Positions 1-10,328 of a DNA stretch of 64,000 bases are shown one piece after another (positions within the stretch are counted from its first letter, which is position 1; each line of letters starts with the position of its first letter). The stretch covers positions 1,798,001 to 1,862,000 of the forward strand of contig NZ_CP101464.1 of assembly GCF_024362365.1 (NCBI RefSeq), given 5' to 3'. The notes beneath the pieces were generated by a model. It was not told where the DNA came from and did no database searches. It was given only the letters and a program-made list of their open reading frames with translations. Source of the DNA: Janibacter sp. CX7. GTDB lineage: Bacteria > Actinomycetota > Actinomycetes > Actinomycetales > Dermatophilaceae. Position numbers and translations under genes: made by a program.

Positions 1-1448
1 TCGCCGAGGGCACCGAGGTCGGCGACCGCCGCGCCGGCGAGCAGCTCGCGGGCGTCGAGCACCTCGACGTCGTCGCGCTTCTTGACGACGTCACGCACGA
101 CGAAGGTCGTCTCCGACAGGTGCGGGCTGCACGTCGCGTAGGCGACGACACCGCCGGGGCGGGTCGCGTCGATCCCGGCGGCGAGCAGGTCACGCTGCAG
201 CGGCCCGAGCGCAGCCAGGTCACCGGGCTGGCGGCGCCAGCGGGCCTCGGGCCGACGGCGCAGCGCGCCGAGGCCGGTGCACGGCGCGTCGACGAGCACC
301 CGGTCGTAGACCTCCGGCTCGTCGACGCCGACCTCGCGCCCGTCACCGGTGCGCACGACGATCTCGCGACCGGCGTCGGCCGCGGCGGCCACCGCCGGTC
401 GCAGGCTCTGCCGGACGAGCTCGGTACGGTGCTCGCTCACCTCGTTGGCCACGAGGTCCGCGCCCTGCTGCAGCGCGAGGGCCGCGAGGAGACCGGCCTT
501 GCCGCCGGGGCCGGCGCACAGGTCGAGCCACCGCTCGGGCGCACCGTCACTGCGCGGGGCGACCGGCGCGGCGGCGAGCGCGAGAGCCAGCAGCTGGCTC
601 CCTTCGTCCTGGACCGCGGCGCGACCATCACGGATCGCCTCGAGGTCACCGGGGGCACCCGACTCCAACTCCGCGGCGAAGGGGGACCACCGCCCGGGCT
701 GCGCACCGGCGGCGAGGAGCTCGTCGATCGTGGCCAGGCCGGGGCGGGCGACGAGCGAGACGTCGGCGGGCACGTTGTGCGCGGCGAGCAGGTCGGCGAG
801 GACGTCGTCGGCGCTCTCGGGCGTCGCCGCACCGTGGCCGATGAGCGCCTGGCGCAGCGCCTTGACGACCCAGATCGGGTGCGACTGCGCGACCGCGAGG
901 CGCTCGACGACCGGCTCGGCGGGCACGACGGCCTCGAGCCAGGCGTCGCGGCTGCGCTCACCGATGCGGCGCATCACGGCGTTGACGAGGCCGGCTGCGC
1001 CCTGCCCCGCGACGGAGCGGGCGAGCGCGACCGACTGGTCGGCGGCGGCGTGCTCGGGCACCCGCATGCCGAGCACCTGGTGGGCCCCCATCCGCAGGAC
1101 GTCGAGGACTCCCCCGTCGAGCTTCGAGACGGGGCGCTGCGCGGCCTCGGCAATGATCGCGTCGTAGAGGCCCTGCATGCGCAGGGTCCCGTAGGTCAGC
1201 TCGGTGGCGAACCCGGCGTCACGGCCGCTCAGCCGCGCCCGGCGCAGCGCCTTGGGCAGCTCGAGGTTGGCATAGGCGCCCTCGTGCGAGACCGCCCGCA
1301 GCACGCGCAGCGCGGTTGTGCGCGGCACCTCCCCCTGGCGGGAGCGCGCCGAGGGTGCGGTCCGGGACTTCTGCCGCGGTCCGCGGTGCCCACCCTGGTC
1401 GCGCTGGCCGCCGCGCTGCCCGCGCCCTCCGTCACGTCGCTCGCTCAT
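1..1448 (-). CDS. rsmB: RsmB, 16S rRNA m5C967 methyltransferase (3' end cut by window)
   Basis: Methylates C5 of C967 in 16S rRNA using S-adenosylmethionine. About 482 codons are visible and the C-terminus runs off the window edge. After an Arg/Gly-rich N-terminus (residues 1-30, [18 protein letters not shown]...) come a NusB-like RNA-binding domain (about 45-190) and a Rossmann methyltransferase domain with the SAM motif [15 protein letters not shown]. Both family cysteines are present: DAPCTGLG (catalytic motif IV region) and YATCSPH (motif VI). The start ATG overlaps the fmt stop as ATGA, which implies translational coupling. The RG-rich extension is unlike the E. coli protein. By family length I estimate only the last few dozen residues are missing. 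Confidence 0.93.
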   Translation of the reverse strand, partial: MSERRDGGRGQRGGQRDQGGHRGPRQKSRTAPSARSRQGEVPRTTALRVLRAVSHEGAYANLELPKALRRARLSGRDAGFATELTYGTLRMQGLYDAIIAEAAQRPVSKLDGGVLDVLRMGAHQVLGMRVPEHAAADQSVALARSVAGQGAAGLVNAVMRRIGERSRDAWLEAVVPAEPVVERLAVAQSHPIWVVKALRQALIGHGAATPESADDVLADLLAAHNVPADVSLVARPGLATIDELLAAGAQPGRWSPFAAELESGAPGDLEAIRDGRAAVQDEGSQLLALALAAAPVAPRSDGAPERWLDLCAGPGGKAGLLAALALQQGADLVANEVSEHRTELVRQSLRPAVAAAADAGREIVVRTGDGREVGVDEPEVYDRVLVDAPCTGLGALRRRPEARWRRQPGDLAALGPLQRDLLAAGIDATRPGGVVAYATCSPHLSETTFVVRDVVKKRDDVEVLDARELLAGAAVADLGALG

Positions 1449-2377
1449 GCCGACTCCTCCCCGAGACGCTCACCGGCGTCGATCCGGACCCCACGGGCCC
1501 AGTCCGCGGCGGCCATCGGCTTCTTGCCGAGCGGGGTCACCTCGCCGAGGCGCACCGCGCGGTCGGCCGTGCCGACGAGGACCTCGCGCTTGCGGGCCTC
1601 GACGGTCCCGACGGGCAGGCTCTCGTCGGTGATCGTCACCGGCCCGACCTTGAGCCGCTCCCCGCGGAAGGTCGTCCACGCACCCGGCGCCGGCGTGCAG
1701 CCGCGCACGAGCCGGTCGACGGCGAGCGCCGGGTGACCGAAGTCGATCCGGGCGTCGTCGACGGTGAGCTTGGCAGCATGGCTGACGCCCTCGCCCGGCT
1801 GGGGCTGAGGCTCGAGGTCGCCGGAGGCGATGCCGTCCAGCGTCGCGACGAGCAGCGGCGCACCGGCGTCGGCGAGCCGGTCAAGGAGCGCCCCGGAGGT
1901 GTCGTCGGGGCGGATCCGCTCGGTCATCGTGCCGAAGACCGGTCCGGTGTCGAGGCCGGTCTCGATGAGGAACGTGCTCGCGCCGGTGATCTCGTCACCG
2001 GCGATGAGGGCCCGCTGGGCGGGAGCCGCGCCGCGCCACGCCGGGAGCAGGGAGAAGTGCAGGTTGACCCAGCCGTGGGACGGGATGTCGAGCAGCCGTG
2101 CCGGCAGCAGCGCGCCGTAGGCGACGACCGGGCAGCAGTCGGGCTCGAGCTCGGTGAGCCGGGCGACGAAGTCCTCGTCCGTCGGCCGGGTCGGCGTGAG
2201 CACCTCGAGACCGGCCTCCAGCGCGGCCACCTTGACCGGGGAGGGCTCGAGCCGACGGCCGCGCCCGACGCGGGCATCGGGTCGGGTGACCACGGCGACG
2301 ACCTCGTGGTCGGAGTCGAGCAGGGCACGAAGGGAGGGGACGGCGACCTCGGGGGTCCCGGCAAAGATCAGTCGCAC
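1445..2377 (-). CDS. fmt: Methionyl-tRNA formyltransferase
   Basis: Formylates initiator Met-tRNA with 10-formyl-tetrahydrofolate; cytosolic. The 310-residue length is normal. It opens with [15 protein letters not shown] and carries the catalytic-region signature [15 protein letters not shown] near residue 110; the C-terminal domain contains [14 protein letters not shown]. The GTG start at 2377 is chosen because the family N-terminus begins there and a TAGACT hexamer lies exactly 7 bases upstream (2385-2390), predicting a leaderless transcript from inside the preceding gene. It overlaps the upstream deoxyribosyltransferase-like gene by 10 bases and rsmB by 4 (ATGA), so it may be expressed both from the operon and from its own promoter. 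Confidence 0.95.
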   Translation of the reverse strand: MRLIFAGTPEVAVPSLRALLDSDHEVVAVVTRPDARVGRGRRLEPSPVKVAALEAGLEVLTPTRPTDEDFVARLTELEPDCCPVVAYGALLPARLLDIPSHGWVNLHFSLLPAWRGAAPAQRALIAGDEITGASTFLIETGLDTGPVFGTMTERIRPDDTSGALLDRLADAGAPLLVATLDGIASGDLEPQPQPGEGVSHAAKLTVDDARIDFGHPALAVDRLVRGCTPAPGAWTTFRGERLKVGPVTITDESLPVGTVEARKREVLVGTADRAVRLGEVTPLGKKPMAAADWARGVRIDAGERLGEESA

Positions 2378-2760
2378 CCGGCGAAGTCTAGATGCCCCTG
2401 GCGGACCAACGGGTGGTGGTGGAAGACGCTGTCGTGGTGGACCTCCCCGACGAGCACGACGTCGACCGCCTGACCAGAGCTCGCGCGCGCCAGCGCCGCC
2501 CCGAGCTCGACATAGGTGCCACGTCCCTCGTGCTCCGTGGCCAGGACGAGGACGGCGTCGGCAGCCAGCGCTCCGTCGAGGTCGTTCGTGGCAATGCGCA
2601 TCGCAGCCTCTGGAGCGTCGGCGTAGCCGCTGTCCCCCACGTCGATGTCCTCGCTCCGGGTCCAGTCGAAGGTCAGCTGATGACCAGCCGCGACGACTGC
2701 CGCCTGCACGGCCTGGACCTCGGTGACCGCAGCCAGGGGCGCTGCGACGTAGACCTTCAT
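2368..2760 (-). CDS. Nucleoside 2-deoxyribosyltransferase-like protein
   Basis: A 130-residue Rossmann-like protein. The start [12 protein letters not shown], a later [18 protein letters not shown] and the motif [10 protein letters not shown] are typical of the nucleoside 2-deoxyribosyltransferase superfamily, where the Glu of the GTxxELG stretch is the usual nucleophile. Substrate cannot be assigned; relatives cleave deoxynucleosides or nucleotides, or are uncharacterised. It lies between priA (30 bases upstream) and fmt (10-base overlap) and probably shares their transcript. No Shine-Dalgarno sequence or TANNNT box is evident before its ATG, so translation may depend on read-through from priA. 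Confidence 0.7.
   Translation of the reverse strand: MKVYVAAPLAAVTEVQAVQAAVVAAGHQLTFDWTRSEDIDVGDSGYADAPEAAMRIATNDLDGALAADAVLVLATEHEGRGTYVELGAALARASSGQAVDVVLVGEVHHDSVFHHHPLVRQGHLDFAGCD
2385..2390 (-). promoter_or_regulatory. Predicted -10 hexamer for leaderless fmt
   Basis: TAGACT on the minus strand, followed by 7 bases and the fmt GTG. It lies just before the 3' end of the upstream gene. No convincing -35 is visible. The same spacing recurs before several other genes in the window. Confidence 0.45.
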
Positions 2761-2790
2761 GCCGGGATGGTCGCAGGGCCGCCGACAGCC

Positions 2791-4797
2791 TCACCCGGCA
2801 GTGAGGTGCCCGACCTTGACCGAGGTCAGGTCCGGCGCCTTGCGCGCGCTCTCGCCCGCCCGCACGTCCTTGAGGGCCGCGGCCACGAGCGGGCCGTCGG
2901 CGAAGGGAGCGGTGACGACGAGTCGACGCTTGTCCTGCGAGCCCGTGACGGGCAGCGGCCCCAGCAGCTGCGCATGCGTCGCGGCCGCCCGCACCGCGTG
3001 CTCGATCGGCTCGACCCGCTTGCGGTCGGCGACGACCTCGGCGGTCCACGTCGTCGGGGGCAGCGACAGCTCGGCCCGCTCGGCCAGCTCGCGCGCGGCA
3101 AACCACTCCGGGTCCCACCGCACCAGGGCCTCCACGGCGGGGATCGTCACGTGCGAGGGCGCGCCGCACAGGACGACGACGCCCCCGTCGCTCCACGAGC
3201 GAGCCAGCCCGGCCGCCGCCACCCACCGGCGCACCGCCTCCTCTGCCGCCCGCAGGTCGGGCCGGTCGAGACTGGCCCAGGCGTCGAGGAGCAGCACGGC
3301 GGCATAGCCGCCCGCTGCCACCGGCTCGGCGCCCGGCGTGGCCACGACGATCGCGGGCTCGCTCCCGACACCCTCGTGGATCTCGCCCGCGCCGGAGGTG
3401 ATGACGCGTGTGCCGGGGAAGGAACGGCCGATCTCCTCGGCCGTGCGGCGCGCGCCGATGATCCCGGCACGCAGCCGGTCGCCGTCGCAGTGCGGGCACT
3501 CGAAGCCGCGCGGGCTCTTGCCGCACCAGCCGCAGCGGGGCGGCTGGTCGGGAGCCGGCAGGGCGAGCGGTCCACGGCACTCGGGGCAGCGGGCCGGCGC
3601 CCGGCAGGTGGCGCAGGACATCGCGGGCAGATAACCCCGCCGCGGCACCTGCAGGAGGACCGGCCCCTGCTGCAGCGCCGCCGACGCGGCCCGGTGGGCC
3701 GACGAGGGGATGTGGGCCCGCGCGCCCGGCCCGTCGCGCTCCTCGTCGAGTCCCTCTCCGGCGACGAGCACCCGCGGAGCCTCGCGCCGTGGGGTCGCTC
3801 CCCCGACGAGGTGCACCCGACCGGCGTCGACGAGCGCCGCGACGTCGGTCGACATGGCCAGACCACCGACGAGCAGGGCGCAGCCCTCGACGTCGGCCCG
3901 GGTCGACAGCACCTCTCGCACGTGCGCATAGGGCGCGCGCGGCTCCTCGTGAAGGTCGTCGCCGTCGTCCCACCACGCGACGAGGCCGAGGTCGCGCACG
4001 GGCGCGTAGGCAGCGGCGCGCGTTCCGACGACGACCCGGACGTGGCCGCGCAGCACCTTGAGCCACGCGGTGTACCGCGCCTGCGGGCCTTGGTCGGCCG
4101 TCAGCCGCACGTGCTGGTCACGGCCGAGCACCTCCGTCAGGGCCGCGTCGACCCGCGCGACGTCGCGCTGGTCGGGCACGACGATGACCGTGCCCCGGTC
4201 GGAGAGCAGGGCGGCACGAGCTGCTTCGGCGAGGGCCCGCGGCCAGTCGCTCTCGGCCGGCCGCGAGGGGCCGGCGAGCCAGGCCGCGCGGGGCGACTCC
4301 CCCGCCGCGACACGTGACCACCACGCCGCACCGGCGCGGTACCCGGCCCACACCTCGGGCACGGCTGCAGGCGAAGGGAGATCCTCCCCTTCGCTCTGCT
4401 CGTCCGTCGCCGACTCGTCGGCCGCGGTCTCGTCGGCCGCCGGCGGCTCGACGGGCAGCGCATTCTCGGCGCGGGCGTGCCGGGGCGGGATCGCTAGCCG
4501 CAGCACGTCCATCACCGTGCCGGCCTGGTGGCGGGAGACCCGACGGGCCAGCTCGAGGACCTGCGGCGTGAGCACGGCCTCCGGCGAGACGACGGTGCGG
4601 ATCGGGGCCAGCCGCCCGGTGTGCTCCGCGACGTCGCTGCGCTCGACGACGTAGCCGGCGAGGTCACGCCCGGCGAAGCGCGCCTTGACCCGCACGCCCG
4701 GCTGCGCGGCCTCGTCGAGCTCCTCGGGCACGAGGTACTCGAAGGGCCGGTCGAGATGGACCAGCCCCGAGTCGACGAGGACCTGGGCGACGCGCAC
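2791..4797 (-). CDS. priA: PriA-like primosomal protein lacking helicase motifs
   Basis: Replication-restart protein N' homologue, 668 residues. The N-terminal DNA-binding domain is clear ([20 protein letters not shown] near the start; later [18 protein letters not shown]). The zinc-binding region keeps paired cysteines ([13 protein letters not shown], then [16 protein letters not shown]). Where other PriA proteins have GxTGSGKT, this one reads [13 protein letters not shown], and the DEEH box position reads [11 protein letters not shown]. Loss of Walker A and B is known for actinobacterial PriA, so it probably acts as a scaffold rather than a translocase. The GTG start is chosen because it follows TACGTT by 7 bases (4805-4810). 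About 20-25 residues of possible upstream frame were rejected. Confidence 0.9.
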   Translation of the reverse strand: MRVAQVLVDSGLVHLDRPFEYLVPEELDEAAQPGVRVKARFAGRDLAGYVVERSDVAEHTGRLAPIRTVVSPEAVLTPQVLELARRVSRHQAGTVMDVLRLAIPPRHARAENALPVEPPAADETAADESATDEQSEGEDLPSPAAVPEVWAGYRAGAAWWSRVAAGESPRAAWLAGPSRPAESDWPRALAEAARAALLSDRGTVIVVPDQRDVARVDAALTEVLGRDQHVRLTADQGPQARYTAWLKVLRGHVRVVVGTRAAAYAPVRDLGLVAWWDDGDDLHEEPRAPYAHVREVLSTRADVEGCALLVGGLAMSTDVAALVDAGRVHLVGGATPRREAPRVLVAGEGLDEERDGPGARAHIPSSAHRAASAALQQGPVLLQVPRRGYLPAMSCATCRAPARCPECRGPLALPAPDQPPRCGWCGKSPRGFECPHCDGDRLRAGIIGARRTAEEIGRSFPGTRVITSGAGEIHEGVGSEPAIVVATPGAEPVAAGGYAAVLLLDAWASLDRPDLRAAEEAVRRWVAAAGLARSWSDGGVVVLCGAPSHVTIPAVEALVRWDPEWFAARELAERAELSLPPTTWTAEVVADRKRVEPIEHAVRAAATHAQLLGPLPVTGSQDKRRLVVTAPFADGPLVAAALKDVRAGESARKAPDLTSVKVGHLTAG

Positions 4798-4804
4798 GGG
4801 GACA

Positions 4805-4810
4805 AACGTA
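4805..4810 (-). promoter_or_regulatory. Predicted -10 hexamer for leaderless priA
   Basis: TACGTT on the minus strand, 7 bases before the priA GTG, in the short gap after the hydrolase gene. It fits the leaderless pattern seen at fmt, rarA and others; the -35 is not recognisable. Confidence 0.45.
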
Positions 4811-4823
4811 ACCGGGCGGTGTG

Positions 4824-5630
4824 TCAGCCGGCCGGGTGCACCTGCCGAGCCCAGTCGGCGAGCAGCGCGGCGACCACCTCGGGGCGGTCGAGGTGCACGT
4901 TGTGACCGGCCCGGTCCAGCGACGCGGTGCTCCCCCGCGGCAGCCCACGGGCCCAGTCCCACTGGTCGTCGACCCCGACGATCGCGTCCTGGCGCCCGGT
5001 GACGACGAGGACGGGCAAGTCGAGGTCGCCGGGCGAGGGCATCGGCAGCGCGTAGGCGGCCGCGAGGCGCCTCCCGGCCTCTGGGTCGCCCGCCCGCAGC
5101 CCCGGCAGGACCGCCCGGCGGAAGGCCTCCCAGCCCTGCCGGGTCTGGTCGATGGCGACGGCCGCGTACTCCACGGCGTCGGCCGGGTCGAGCGACGCGA
5201 GCAGTTGCGGGTCCTCGCGGACCTGGGCGCGCGCCCGCCTCCGCCGGTCATGCTGTGCGACGACGACGGGGGCCAGCAGCGCCAGCCCGAGGCACTGCCC
5301 GGCCCGGCGGGCGGCGAGGTCTGCCGCCAGCAGGCCACCCATGGAGTTGCCCACGACGGCGAAGGGGGTCTCCCCCACGGTCTCGCCGACCCACGCGTCG
5401 AGCCAGTCGGCGAGGTCGGTGAGACCGCCGCGCCCCTCGAGCGCCGGGCTGCGGCCGAAGCCGGGCAGGTCGACGTAGATCCGTTCCCACCTCCCCGGGG
5501 CGGCGAAGACCTCGTCGAGCTCGAGGAGCAGGCGGTGGTCGACGCCGTTGCCGTGGACCATGACGAGAGGGACGCCCGTCCCCCGGCGCACGACGTGCGG
5601 GCGGGGACGGACGTCCCTCTCGGACGTCAC
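4824..5630 (-). CDS. Alpha/beta-hydrolase fold protein
   Basis: A 268-residue serine hydrolase of the alpha/beta fold. The oxyanion strand and loop read PLVMVHGNGVDH, the nucleophile elbow is GNSMGG (Ser nucleophile), a late acid is likely in VTGRQDAIVG, and the catalytic His lies in LDRAGHNVHLDRP. The substrate is unknown; relatives include esterases and C-C bond hydrolases. I chose the GTG at 5630, 5 bases after the metK stop. A second in-frame GTG at 5684 would overlap metK by 49 bases and add 18 low-complexity residues. It sits between metK and priA, close enough to be co-transcribed with metK. Confidence 0.8.
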   Translation of the reverse strand: MTSERDVRPRPHVVRRGTGVPLVMVHGNGVDHRLLLELDEVFAAPGRWERIYVDLPGFGRSPALEGRGGLTDLADWLDAWVGETVGETPFAVVGNSMGGLLAADLAARRAGQCLGLALLAPVVVAQHDRRRRARAQVREDPQLLASLDPADAVEYAAVAIDQTRQGWEAFRRAVLPGLRAGDPEAGRRLAAAYALPMPSPGDLDLPVLVVTGRQDAIVGVDDQWDWARGLPRGSTASLDRAGHNVHLDRPEVVAALLADWARQVHPAG

Positions 5631-5635
5631 GGGGA

Positions 5636-6856
5636 TCAGCGGACCGCGGCCTGCAGGGCCTCGACCTTCGTCGTCTGCTCCCACGGGAAGGGGTTGTCGT
5701 AGCCGGCGGCCTCGGTGCGACCGAAGTGGCCGTAGGCGGCGGTCGGCGCGTAGATCGGGCGGAGCAGGTCGAGCTCCTCCACGATGGCCAGCGGCCGCAG
5801 GTCGAAGACCGCGTTGACGGCCGCCTGGATCTTGTCGACCGGGACCTTCTCGGTGCCGAAGGTCTCGATGTAGAGGCCGACCGGCTGGGCGGCGCCGATC
5901 GCGTAGGCGACCTGGACCTCGCAGCGACCGGCGAGGCCGGCGGCGACGACGTTCTTGGCGACCCAGCGCATGGCATAGGCGGCGGAGCGGTCGACCTTCG
6001 ACGGGTCCTTGCCCGAGAAGGCGCCGCCACCGTGACGGGCCATGCCGCCGTAGGTGTCGACGATGATCTTGCGACCGGTGAGGCCGGCGTCGCCCATGGG
6101 GCCGCCGATGACGAACTTGCCGGTCGGGTTGATCAGGGTGCGGTAGTCGGAGGTGTCGAGCTCGACGCCGGACTCCTTGAGCGCGGCCATGACCGGCTCG
6201 AAGACGTGCGCCTTGATGTCGGCCGGCAGCTGGCGCTCGTGGTCGATCTCGGCGGAGTGCTGCGTCGAGAGCACGACGGTGTCGAGGCGCACGGCGCGGT
6301 CACCGTCGTAGTCGATGGTCACCTGGGTCTTGCCGTCGGGGCGCAGGTAGTCGAGCTCGCCCGACTTGCGCACCTCGGTGAGGCGCTGCGAGAGCCGGTG
6401 GGCGAGGAAGATCGGCAGCGGCATGAGCTCGGGCGTGTCCTCGCAGGCGTAGCCGAACATCAGGCCCTGGTCGCCGGCGCCCTGCTTGTCCTTGGGGTCG
6501 ACGCCACCGGTGCGGTTCTCGTAGGCCGTGTCGACGCCCTGGGCGATGTCGGGGCTCTGCGCGCCGATCGAGATCGAGACACCGCAGGAGCGACCGTCGA
6601 AGCCCTTGTCCGACGAGTCGTAGCCGACGCCCTCGGCGATGACCTTGCGCACCAGCTGCGGGATCTCGACATAGGCCTCGGTGGAGACCTCACCGGCGAT
6701 GTGGACCAGGCCCGTGGTGACCATCGTCTCGACGGCGACGCGGCTGCGCGGGTCGGCCTCGAGCATCGCGTCGAGGATCGAGTCGGAGATCTGGTCGCAG
6801 ATCTTGTCGGGGTGACCCTCGGTCACCGACTCCGAGGTGAAGAGACGTCCGGACAC
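5636..6856 (-). CDS. metK: S-adenosylmethionine synthetase
   Basis: Makes S-adenosylmethionine from methionine and ATP. The 406-residue protein starts [19 protein letters not shown], which carries the catalytic-site His of the [10 protein letters not shown] motif. Later it has the ATP-binding [13 protein letters not shown] and the glycine-rich phosphate loop [16 protein letters not shown]. The start is the GTG preceded by GGGAG about 8 bases upstream; an ATG slightly further upstream is out of frame. SAM supply links it to the methyltransferase rsmB downstream and to the methionine importer across the pyr operon, though nothing here shows co-regulation. No SAM riboswitch fits in the 76-base gap before it. 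Confidence 0.97.
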   Translation of the reverse strand: MSGRLFTSESVTEGHPDKICDQISDSILDAMLEADPRSRVAVETMVTTGLVHIAGEVSTEAYVEIPQLVRKVIAEGVGYDSSDKGFDGRSCGVSISIGAQSPDIAQGVDTAYENRTGGVDPKDKQGAGDQGLMFGYACEDTPELMPLPIFLAHRLSQRLTEVRKSGELDYLRPDGKTQVTIDYDGDRAVRLDTVVLSTQHSAEIDHERQLPADIKAHVFEPVMAALKESGVELDTSDYRTLINPTGKFVIGGPMGDAGLTGRKIIVDTYGGMARHGGGAFSGKDPSKVDRSAAYAMRWVAKNVVAAGLAGRCEVQVAYAIGAAQPVGLYIETFGTEKVPVDKIQAAVNAVFDLRPLAIVEELDLLRPIYAPTAAYGHFGRTEAAGYDNPFPWEQTTKVEALQAAVR

Positions 6857-6915
6857 GCAGCACTCCCATGGTCGTGGACGGACGATCGTGGTGACCGCCC
6901 GGTACGGGCCCGGCC

Positions 6916-6921
6916 AGTCTA
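6916..6921 (-). promoter_or_regulatory. Predicted -10 box of a metK promoter
   Basis: TAGACT on the minus strand in the 76-base coaBC-metK gap. Unlike the leaderless genes, it leaves a leader of roughly 50 bases containing a short GGGCCCGTACCGGGC inverted repeat and a Shine-Dalgarno-like GGGAG. The -35 region is weak. Confidence 0.35.
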
Positions 6922-6932
6922 AGCACCCGGGC

Positions 6933-8168
6933 TCAGTCGGCGACGGTGGATCCCACGACGACGTCCCAGATCCCGTGCGAGACGACCGACTTGCTCGCCG
7001 GGCCGATGTCGACGGCGCCAGCGCTGCCCCGGGTGAGCACGTGCACCGTCGTCTCGTCGGCGCCGAAGGTCTTGTCGACGCCGACCTCGTTGACGACGAG
7101 CAGGTCGCAGCCCTTGCGCGCGAGCTTGGCGCGGCCGAGCTCGAGGACGGAGCCGGTCGCATCGCCGGTCTCGGCGGCGAAGCCGACGATGATCGGCGAG
7201 CTGGCCTCGCCGCGGGCCGCGACGAGCCCGGCGAGGATGTCGGGGTTGCGCACGAGCCGGATCGTCGGTGCCGCGTCGGGGTCGGCCGGGTCGTGCGTCT
7301 TCTTGATCTTGCTCTCGGCGTACTCCGCCGGGCGGAAGTCGGCGACCGCAGCCACCATGACGACGACGTCGTGCTCCGTGGCGCGGGCCGTCATCTCGGT
7401 CTCGAGCTCGAGCGCGGTCTGCACCGGCACGACGGTGATGCCGTCCGGCACCGGCAGGTCGAGGTTGGCCGCGACGAGGGTGACCCGGGCACCCCGGGCC
7501 GCGGCGGTCTCGGCGAGGGCCAGGCCCTGCTTGCCGGAGCTGCGGTTGCCCAGGTAGCGCACCGGGTCGAGCGGCTCGCGGGTGCCGCCGGTGCTGATGA
7601 GCACCCGGCGTCCCTCGAGGTCGCGGGTCGGCGACGAAGCGCTCGCCTCGACTGCGGCCATCGCGGCGGCGTGGATCACCTCGGGCTCCGGGAGGCGCCC
7701 GGGGCCGGTGTCGGCGCCGGTCAGCCGGCCGGAGTCGGGCTCGACGACGGTGACCCCGCGCTCGCGCAGGGTGGCGACATTGGCCCGCGTCGCCGCGTGC
7801 TCCCACATCTCGGTGTGCATGGCCGGGGCCATGACGACCGGGCAGCGGGCGGTGAGCAGGACATTGGTCAGCAGGTCACCGGCGAGGCCGTGCGCGGCCT
7901 TGGCGAGCAGGTCGGCCGTCGCGGGCGCGACGACGACGAGGTCGGCGGTCTGGCCCAGACGCACGTGCGGCACGTCGGTGATGTTGCTCCAGACGTCGGT
8001 CTGGACGGGGCGACCCGAGAGGGCCTCCCACGTCGGGGCCCCGACGAAGCGCAGCGCGGCCTCGGTCGGGACGACCGTCACCTCGTGCCCGCCCTCGGTG
8101 AGCAGGCGCAGCAGCAGGGCAGCCTTGTAGGCGGCGATGCCGCCCGCGACACCGAGGACGATGCGCAC
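6933..8168 (-). CDS. coaBC: Bifunctional phosphopantothenoylcysteine decarboxylase/synthetase
   Basis: Coenzyme A biosynthesis: ligates 4'-phosphopantothenate with cysteine (CoaB), then decarboxylates the product (CoaC). The N-terminal flavoprotein domain (about 1-185) shows [14 protein letters not shown], the active-site His in [13 protein letters not shown] and the substrate-clamp motif PAMHTEMW. The C-terminal synthetase domain (about 190-411) has [20 protein letters not shown] and the VAAVADFRP motif. The 411-residue length is normal. The start codon is GTG, 13 bases after the rpoZ stop, so it belongs to the gmk-rpoZ-coaBC run. A preceding Shine-Dalgarno is not obvious. Confidence 0.96.
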   Translation of the reverse strand: MRIVLGVAGGIAAYKAALLLRLLTEGGHEVTVVPTEAALRFVGAPTWEALSGRPVQTDVWSNITDVPHVRLGQTADLVVVAPATADLLAKAAHGLAGDLLTNVLLTARCPVVMAPAMHTEMWEHAATRANVATLRERGVTVVEPDSGRLTGADTGPGRLPEPEVIHAAAMAAVEASASSPTRDLEGRRVLISTGGTREPLDPVRYLGNRSSGKQGLALAETAAARGARVTLVAANLDLPVPDGITVVPVQTALELETEMTARATEHDVVVMVAAVADFRPAEYAESKIKKTHDPADPDAAPTIRLVRNPDILAGLVAARGEASSPIIVGFAAETGDATGSVLELGRAKLARKGCDLLVVNEVGVDKTFGADETTVHVLTRGSAGAVDIGPASKSVVSHGIWDVVVGSTVAD

Positions 8169-8181
8169 GAAGGGGGACCCG

Positions 8182-8496
8182 TCAGGCCTCGTCGACCGGC
8201 GCCTCGGCGACCGGTGCGGCGGGCGCGGCGCCCTCCTCGGGGGTGGCCTCCTTGGTCAGCAGACCTTCGTTGATCTCGCGCAGCGCGATCGACAGCGGCT
8301 TGTCGTGGACCTGCGCGTCGACGAGGGGGCCGATGTACTCGAGCAGGCCCTCCTGCAGCTGGGAGTAGTAGGCGTTGATCTGACGGGCGCGCTTGGCGCC
8401 GTAGATGACGAGGGCGTACTTGGAGTCCGCCTTGGTCAGGAGGTCGTCGATCGGCGGGTTGGTGATGCCGATGGGGTTGGCCTGGGTGCCGGACAC
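8182..8496 (-). CDS. rpoZ: RNA polymerase omega subunit
   Basis: Small subunit that helps assemble and stabilise RNA polymerase. It has 104 residues, with the family core [20 protein letters not shown] and [14 protein letters not shown], and a C-terminal Ala/Pro/Glu-rich tail typical of actinobacterial omega. The GTG start has AAGGA some 15 bases upstream. It lies 25 bases after gmk and 13 before coaBC, the conserved actinobacterial order. Confidence 0.95.
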   Translation of the reverse strand: MSGTQANPIGITNPPIDDLLTKADSKYALVIYGAKRARQINAYYSQLQEGLLEYIGPLVDAQVHDKPLSIALREINEGLLTKEATPEEGAAPAAPVAEAPVDEA

Positions 8497-8521
8497 GTCG
8501 AGGTGGTCCTTGTCGTCGGGG

Positions 8522-9082
8522 TCAGGTGGTCGATCTCATCAATGATACGAGTTCCTCCGCCGCACGACGAATGTCGTCGTTGACGATGACGTGGTCGAAC
8601 TCGCCCTGGGCCGCCAGCTCGACCTTCGCGGTCTCCAGCCGGACGGCTCGCTCCTCGGCCGTCTCGGTCCCCCGACCCTCGAGCCGACCGACGAGCTCCT
8701 CCCACGACGGGGGCGCGAGGAAGACGAAACGCGCGTCGGGCATCGAGGCCCGCACCTGACGTGCCCCCTGCAGGTCGATCTCGAGCAGCGGCAGCCGGCC
8801 GGCCTCGAGCGCGTCGTCGACGGGCCCGCGCGGCGTGCCGTAGGAGGCCCGACCGTGGACGACGGCCCACTCGAGCATCTCGCCGCGCGTGACCATGTCG
8901 GCGAAGTCGTCGCCGCTGATGAAGCAGTAGTGCACGCCGTCGACCTCGCCCGGCCGCGGCGGTCGGGTCGTCGCGGAGACCGAGAGCCACACCTCGGGGT
9001 GGTGCTCGCGGATCCACGCGGCGACGGTCCCCTTGCCGACGGCGGTCGGGCCGGCGAGGACGGTGAGGCGGGGGCTGCTCAT
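8522..9082 (-). CDS. gmk: Guanylate kinase
   Basis: Phosphorylates GMP to GDP with ATP. The 186-residue protein has the P-loop GPTAVGKGT (residues about 11-19), the GMP-binding stretch [17 protein letters not shown] and the lid/NMP region [14 protein letters not shown]. Its ATG overlaps the mihF stop by 4 bases (ATGA), so translation is likely coupled to mIHF. Such linkage of guanylate kinase to the pyrimidine operon puts both arms of nucleotide supply in one transcript. Confidence 0.97.
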   Translation of the reverse strand: MSSPRLTVLAGPTAVGKGTVAAWIREHHPEVWLSVSATTRPPRPGEVDGVHYCFISGDDFADMVTRGEMLEWAVVHGRASYGTPRGPVDDALEAGRLPLLEIDLQGARQVRASMPDARFVFLAPPSWEELVGRLEGRGTETAEERAVRLETAKVELAAQGEFDHVIVNDDIRRAAEELVSLMRSTT

Positions 9083-9390
9083 GTGAACCTCTCCAGGAGT
9101 GCGGCGCGCTGGCGGGGACCGAGCCCGCGCAGTCGGCGCGAGTCGGCGATGTCGAGCTCGTCCATCACCCGACGGGCGCGGGCCGGGCCCACGCCGGGCA
9201 GGGACTCGAGCACGGTGGCGACCCGGGTGCGGCTCAGGACCGGGTCGTCGTCGGCCGCGGCGAGGGCCTCGGCCAGGGTGGTGCGCCCGTGCTTGAGCCG
9301 GTCACGCAGCAGCGAGCGCTGCCGCCGGGCCTCGGCGGCCTGCTCGAGCGCCCGGGCACGCTGCTGCGCACTGAGGCTCGGGACGGACAC
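9079..9390 (-). CDS. mihF: Actinobacterial integration host factor (mIHF)
   Basis: Nucleoid-associated DNA-binding protein found in actinobacteria and unrelated to E. coli IHF subunits. The 103-residue protein has an N-terminal helical arm ([20 protein letters not shown]) and the DNA-binding core with the glycine turn [16 protein letters not shown], followed by [18 protein letters not shown]. The GTG start has a good ribosome site, GGAGGAG, 2-3 bases away. It overlaps gmk by 4 bases and follows pyrF by 41 bases. The family normally has about 105 residues, so this copy is full length. Confidence 0.94.
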   Translation of the reverse strand: MSVPSLSAQQRARALEQAAEARRQRSLLRDRLKHGRTTLAEALAAADDDPVLSRTRVATVLESLPGVGPARARRVMDELDIADSRRLRGLGPRQRAALLERFT

Positions 9391-9431
9391 TGCTCCTCCA
9401 GGGCGACCGGGGACGGGGTGCCGTCACCTTC

Positions 9432-10328
9432 TCACGCCGCGGTGATGCGGGCCACCTCGGTCGCGACCTCACGGGCCCGGGAGCGAAGGGAGGAGACGTC
9501 CGGTCCCGCACGCAGCACGTCGCGGCTGCTGCTGGCGAGGACCTGCGGGAGCGCGCCGGCGAAGACGTCGCGCACGTCCTGCGCGGTGCCACCCTGCGCC
9601 CCCAGGCCGGGAGCGAGGATCGGCCCGGCCATGGCCGGCAGGTCGACGCCCAGGTCGCGCACGGCCGAACCGACCGTCGCACCGACGACGAGCCCGATGC
9701 TGCCGAGCTCGCCGGCCTCGCGGGCGGCGGCGTTGTCGGCGGCGGCCTCGTCGGCGACCGCGCCGGCGACCGAGCGCCCGTCGGCCAGCCGCGCGTGCTG
9801 GACGCTCGCCCCCTCGGGGTTGGAGGTCAGCGCGAGGACGAAGACCCCGCGACCGGTCGCGTGGGCGAGGTCGATCGCCGGGCGCAGCGAGCCGTAGCCG
9901 AGATAGGGGCTCAGGGTGATCGCATCGGCCGCGGCCGGTGCGTCCTTGCCGAGGAAGGCCTCGCCGTAGGCGTCGACGGTCGTGCCGATGTCGCCGCGCT
10001 TGACGTCGAGGAGGGTCAGGGTGCCGGCGTCACGCAGGTCGGTGAGGGCCCGCTCGAGGATGGCCACCCCCTGCGCCCCGAAGACCTCGAAGAAGGCCGA
10101 CTGGGGCTTGACCGCGGCCACCGAGCCACCGAAGGCCTCGACGCAGGTCATCGTGAAGCGCTCGAGCCCGGCGAGGTCGTAGGTCAGCCCCCACGACTCG
10201 ACGAGGGCCCGGTGCGGGTCGAGGCCCGCGCACAGCGGACCGTGCTCGTCCATCGCGGCCCGCAGGCGCTCCCCGAACGTTCCCTGAGGTGCGACGGAGT
10301 CGCCACGAAGGGTGGTCTCGGTGCTCAT
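9432..10328 (-). CDS. pyrF: Orotidine 5'-phosphate decarboxylase (type 2)
   Basis: Last step to UMP: decarboxylates OMP. The 298-residue length and sequence fit the longer bacterial type 2 family: LCAGLDPHRALVESWG, AVKPQSAFFE, the catalytic LLDVKRGDIGTT (Lys and Asp of the charge tetrad) and the phosphate-gripper region ILAPGLGAQGG. ATG start overlapping the pyrD stop (ATGA). As the last biosynthetic gene of the operon, it is followed by mihF after 41 bases with no clear terminator. Confidence 0.96.
   Translation of the reverse strand: MSTETTLRGDSVAPQGTFGERLRAAMDEHGPLCAGLDPHRALVESWGLTYDLAGLERFTMTCVEAFGGSVAAVKPQSAFFEVFGAQGVAILERALTDLRDAGTLTLLDVKRGDIGTTVDAYGEAFLGKDAPAAADAITLSPYLGYGSLRPAIDLAHATGRGVFVLALTSNPEGASVQHARLADGRSVAGAVADEAAADNAAAREAGELGSIGLVVGATVGSAVRDLGVDLPAMAGPILAPGLGAQGGTAQDVRDVFAGALPQVLASSSRDVLRAGPDVSSLRSRAREVATEVARITAA

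Noticed and set aside
6857..6932. Possible SAM riboswitch before metK
   Set aside because: The gap is 76 bases and shows only a short GC inverted repeat; no SAM-I, SAM-II or SAM-IV core is seen.
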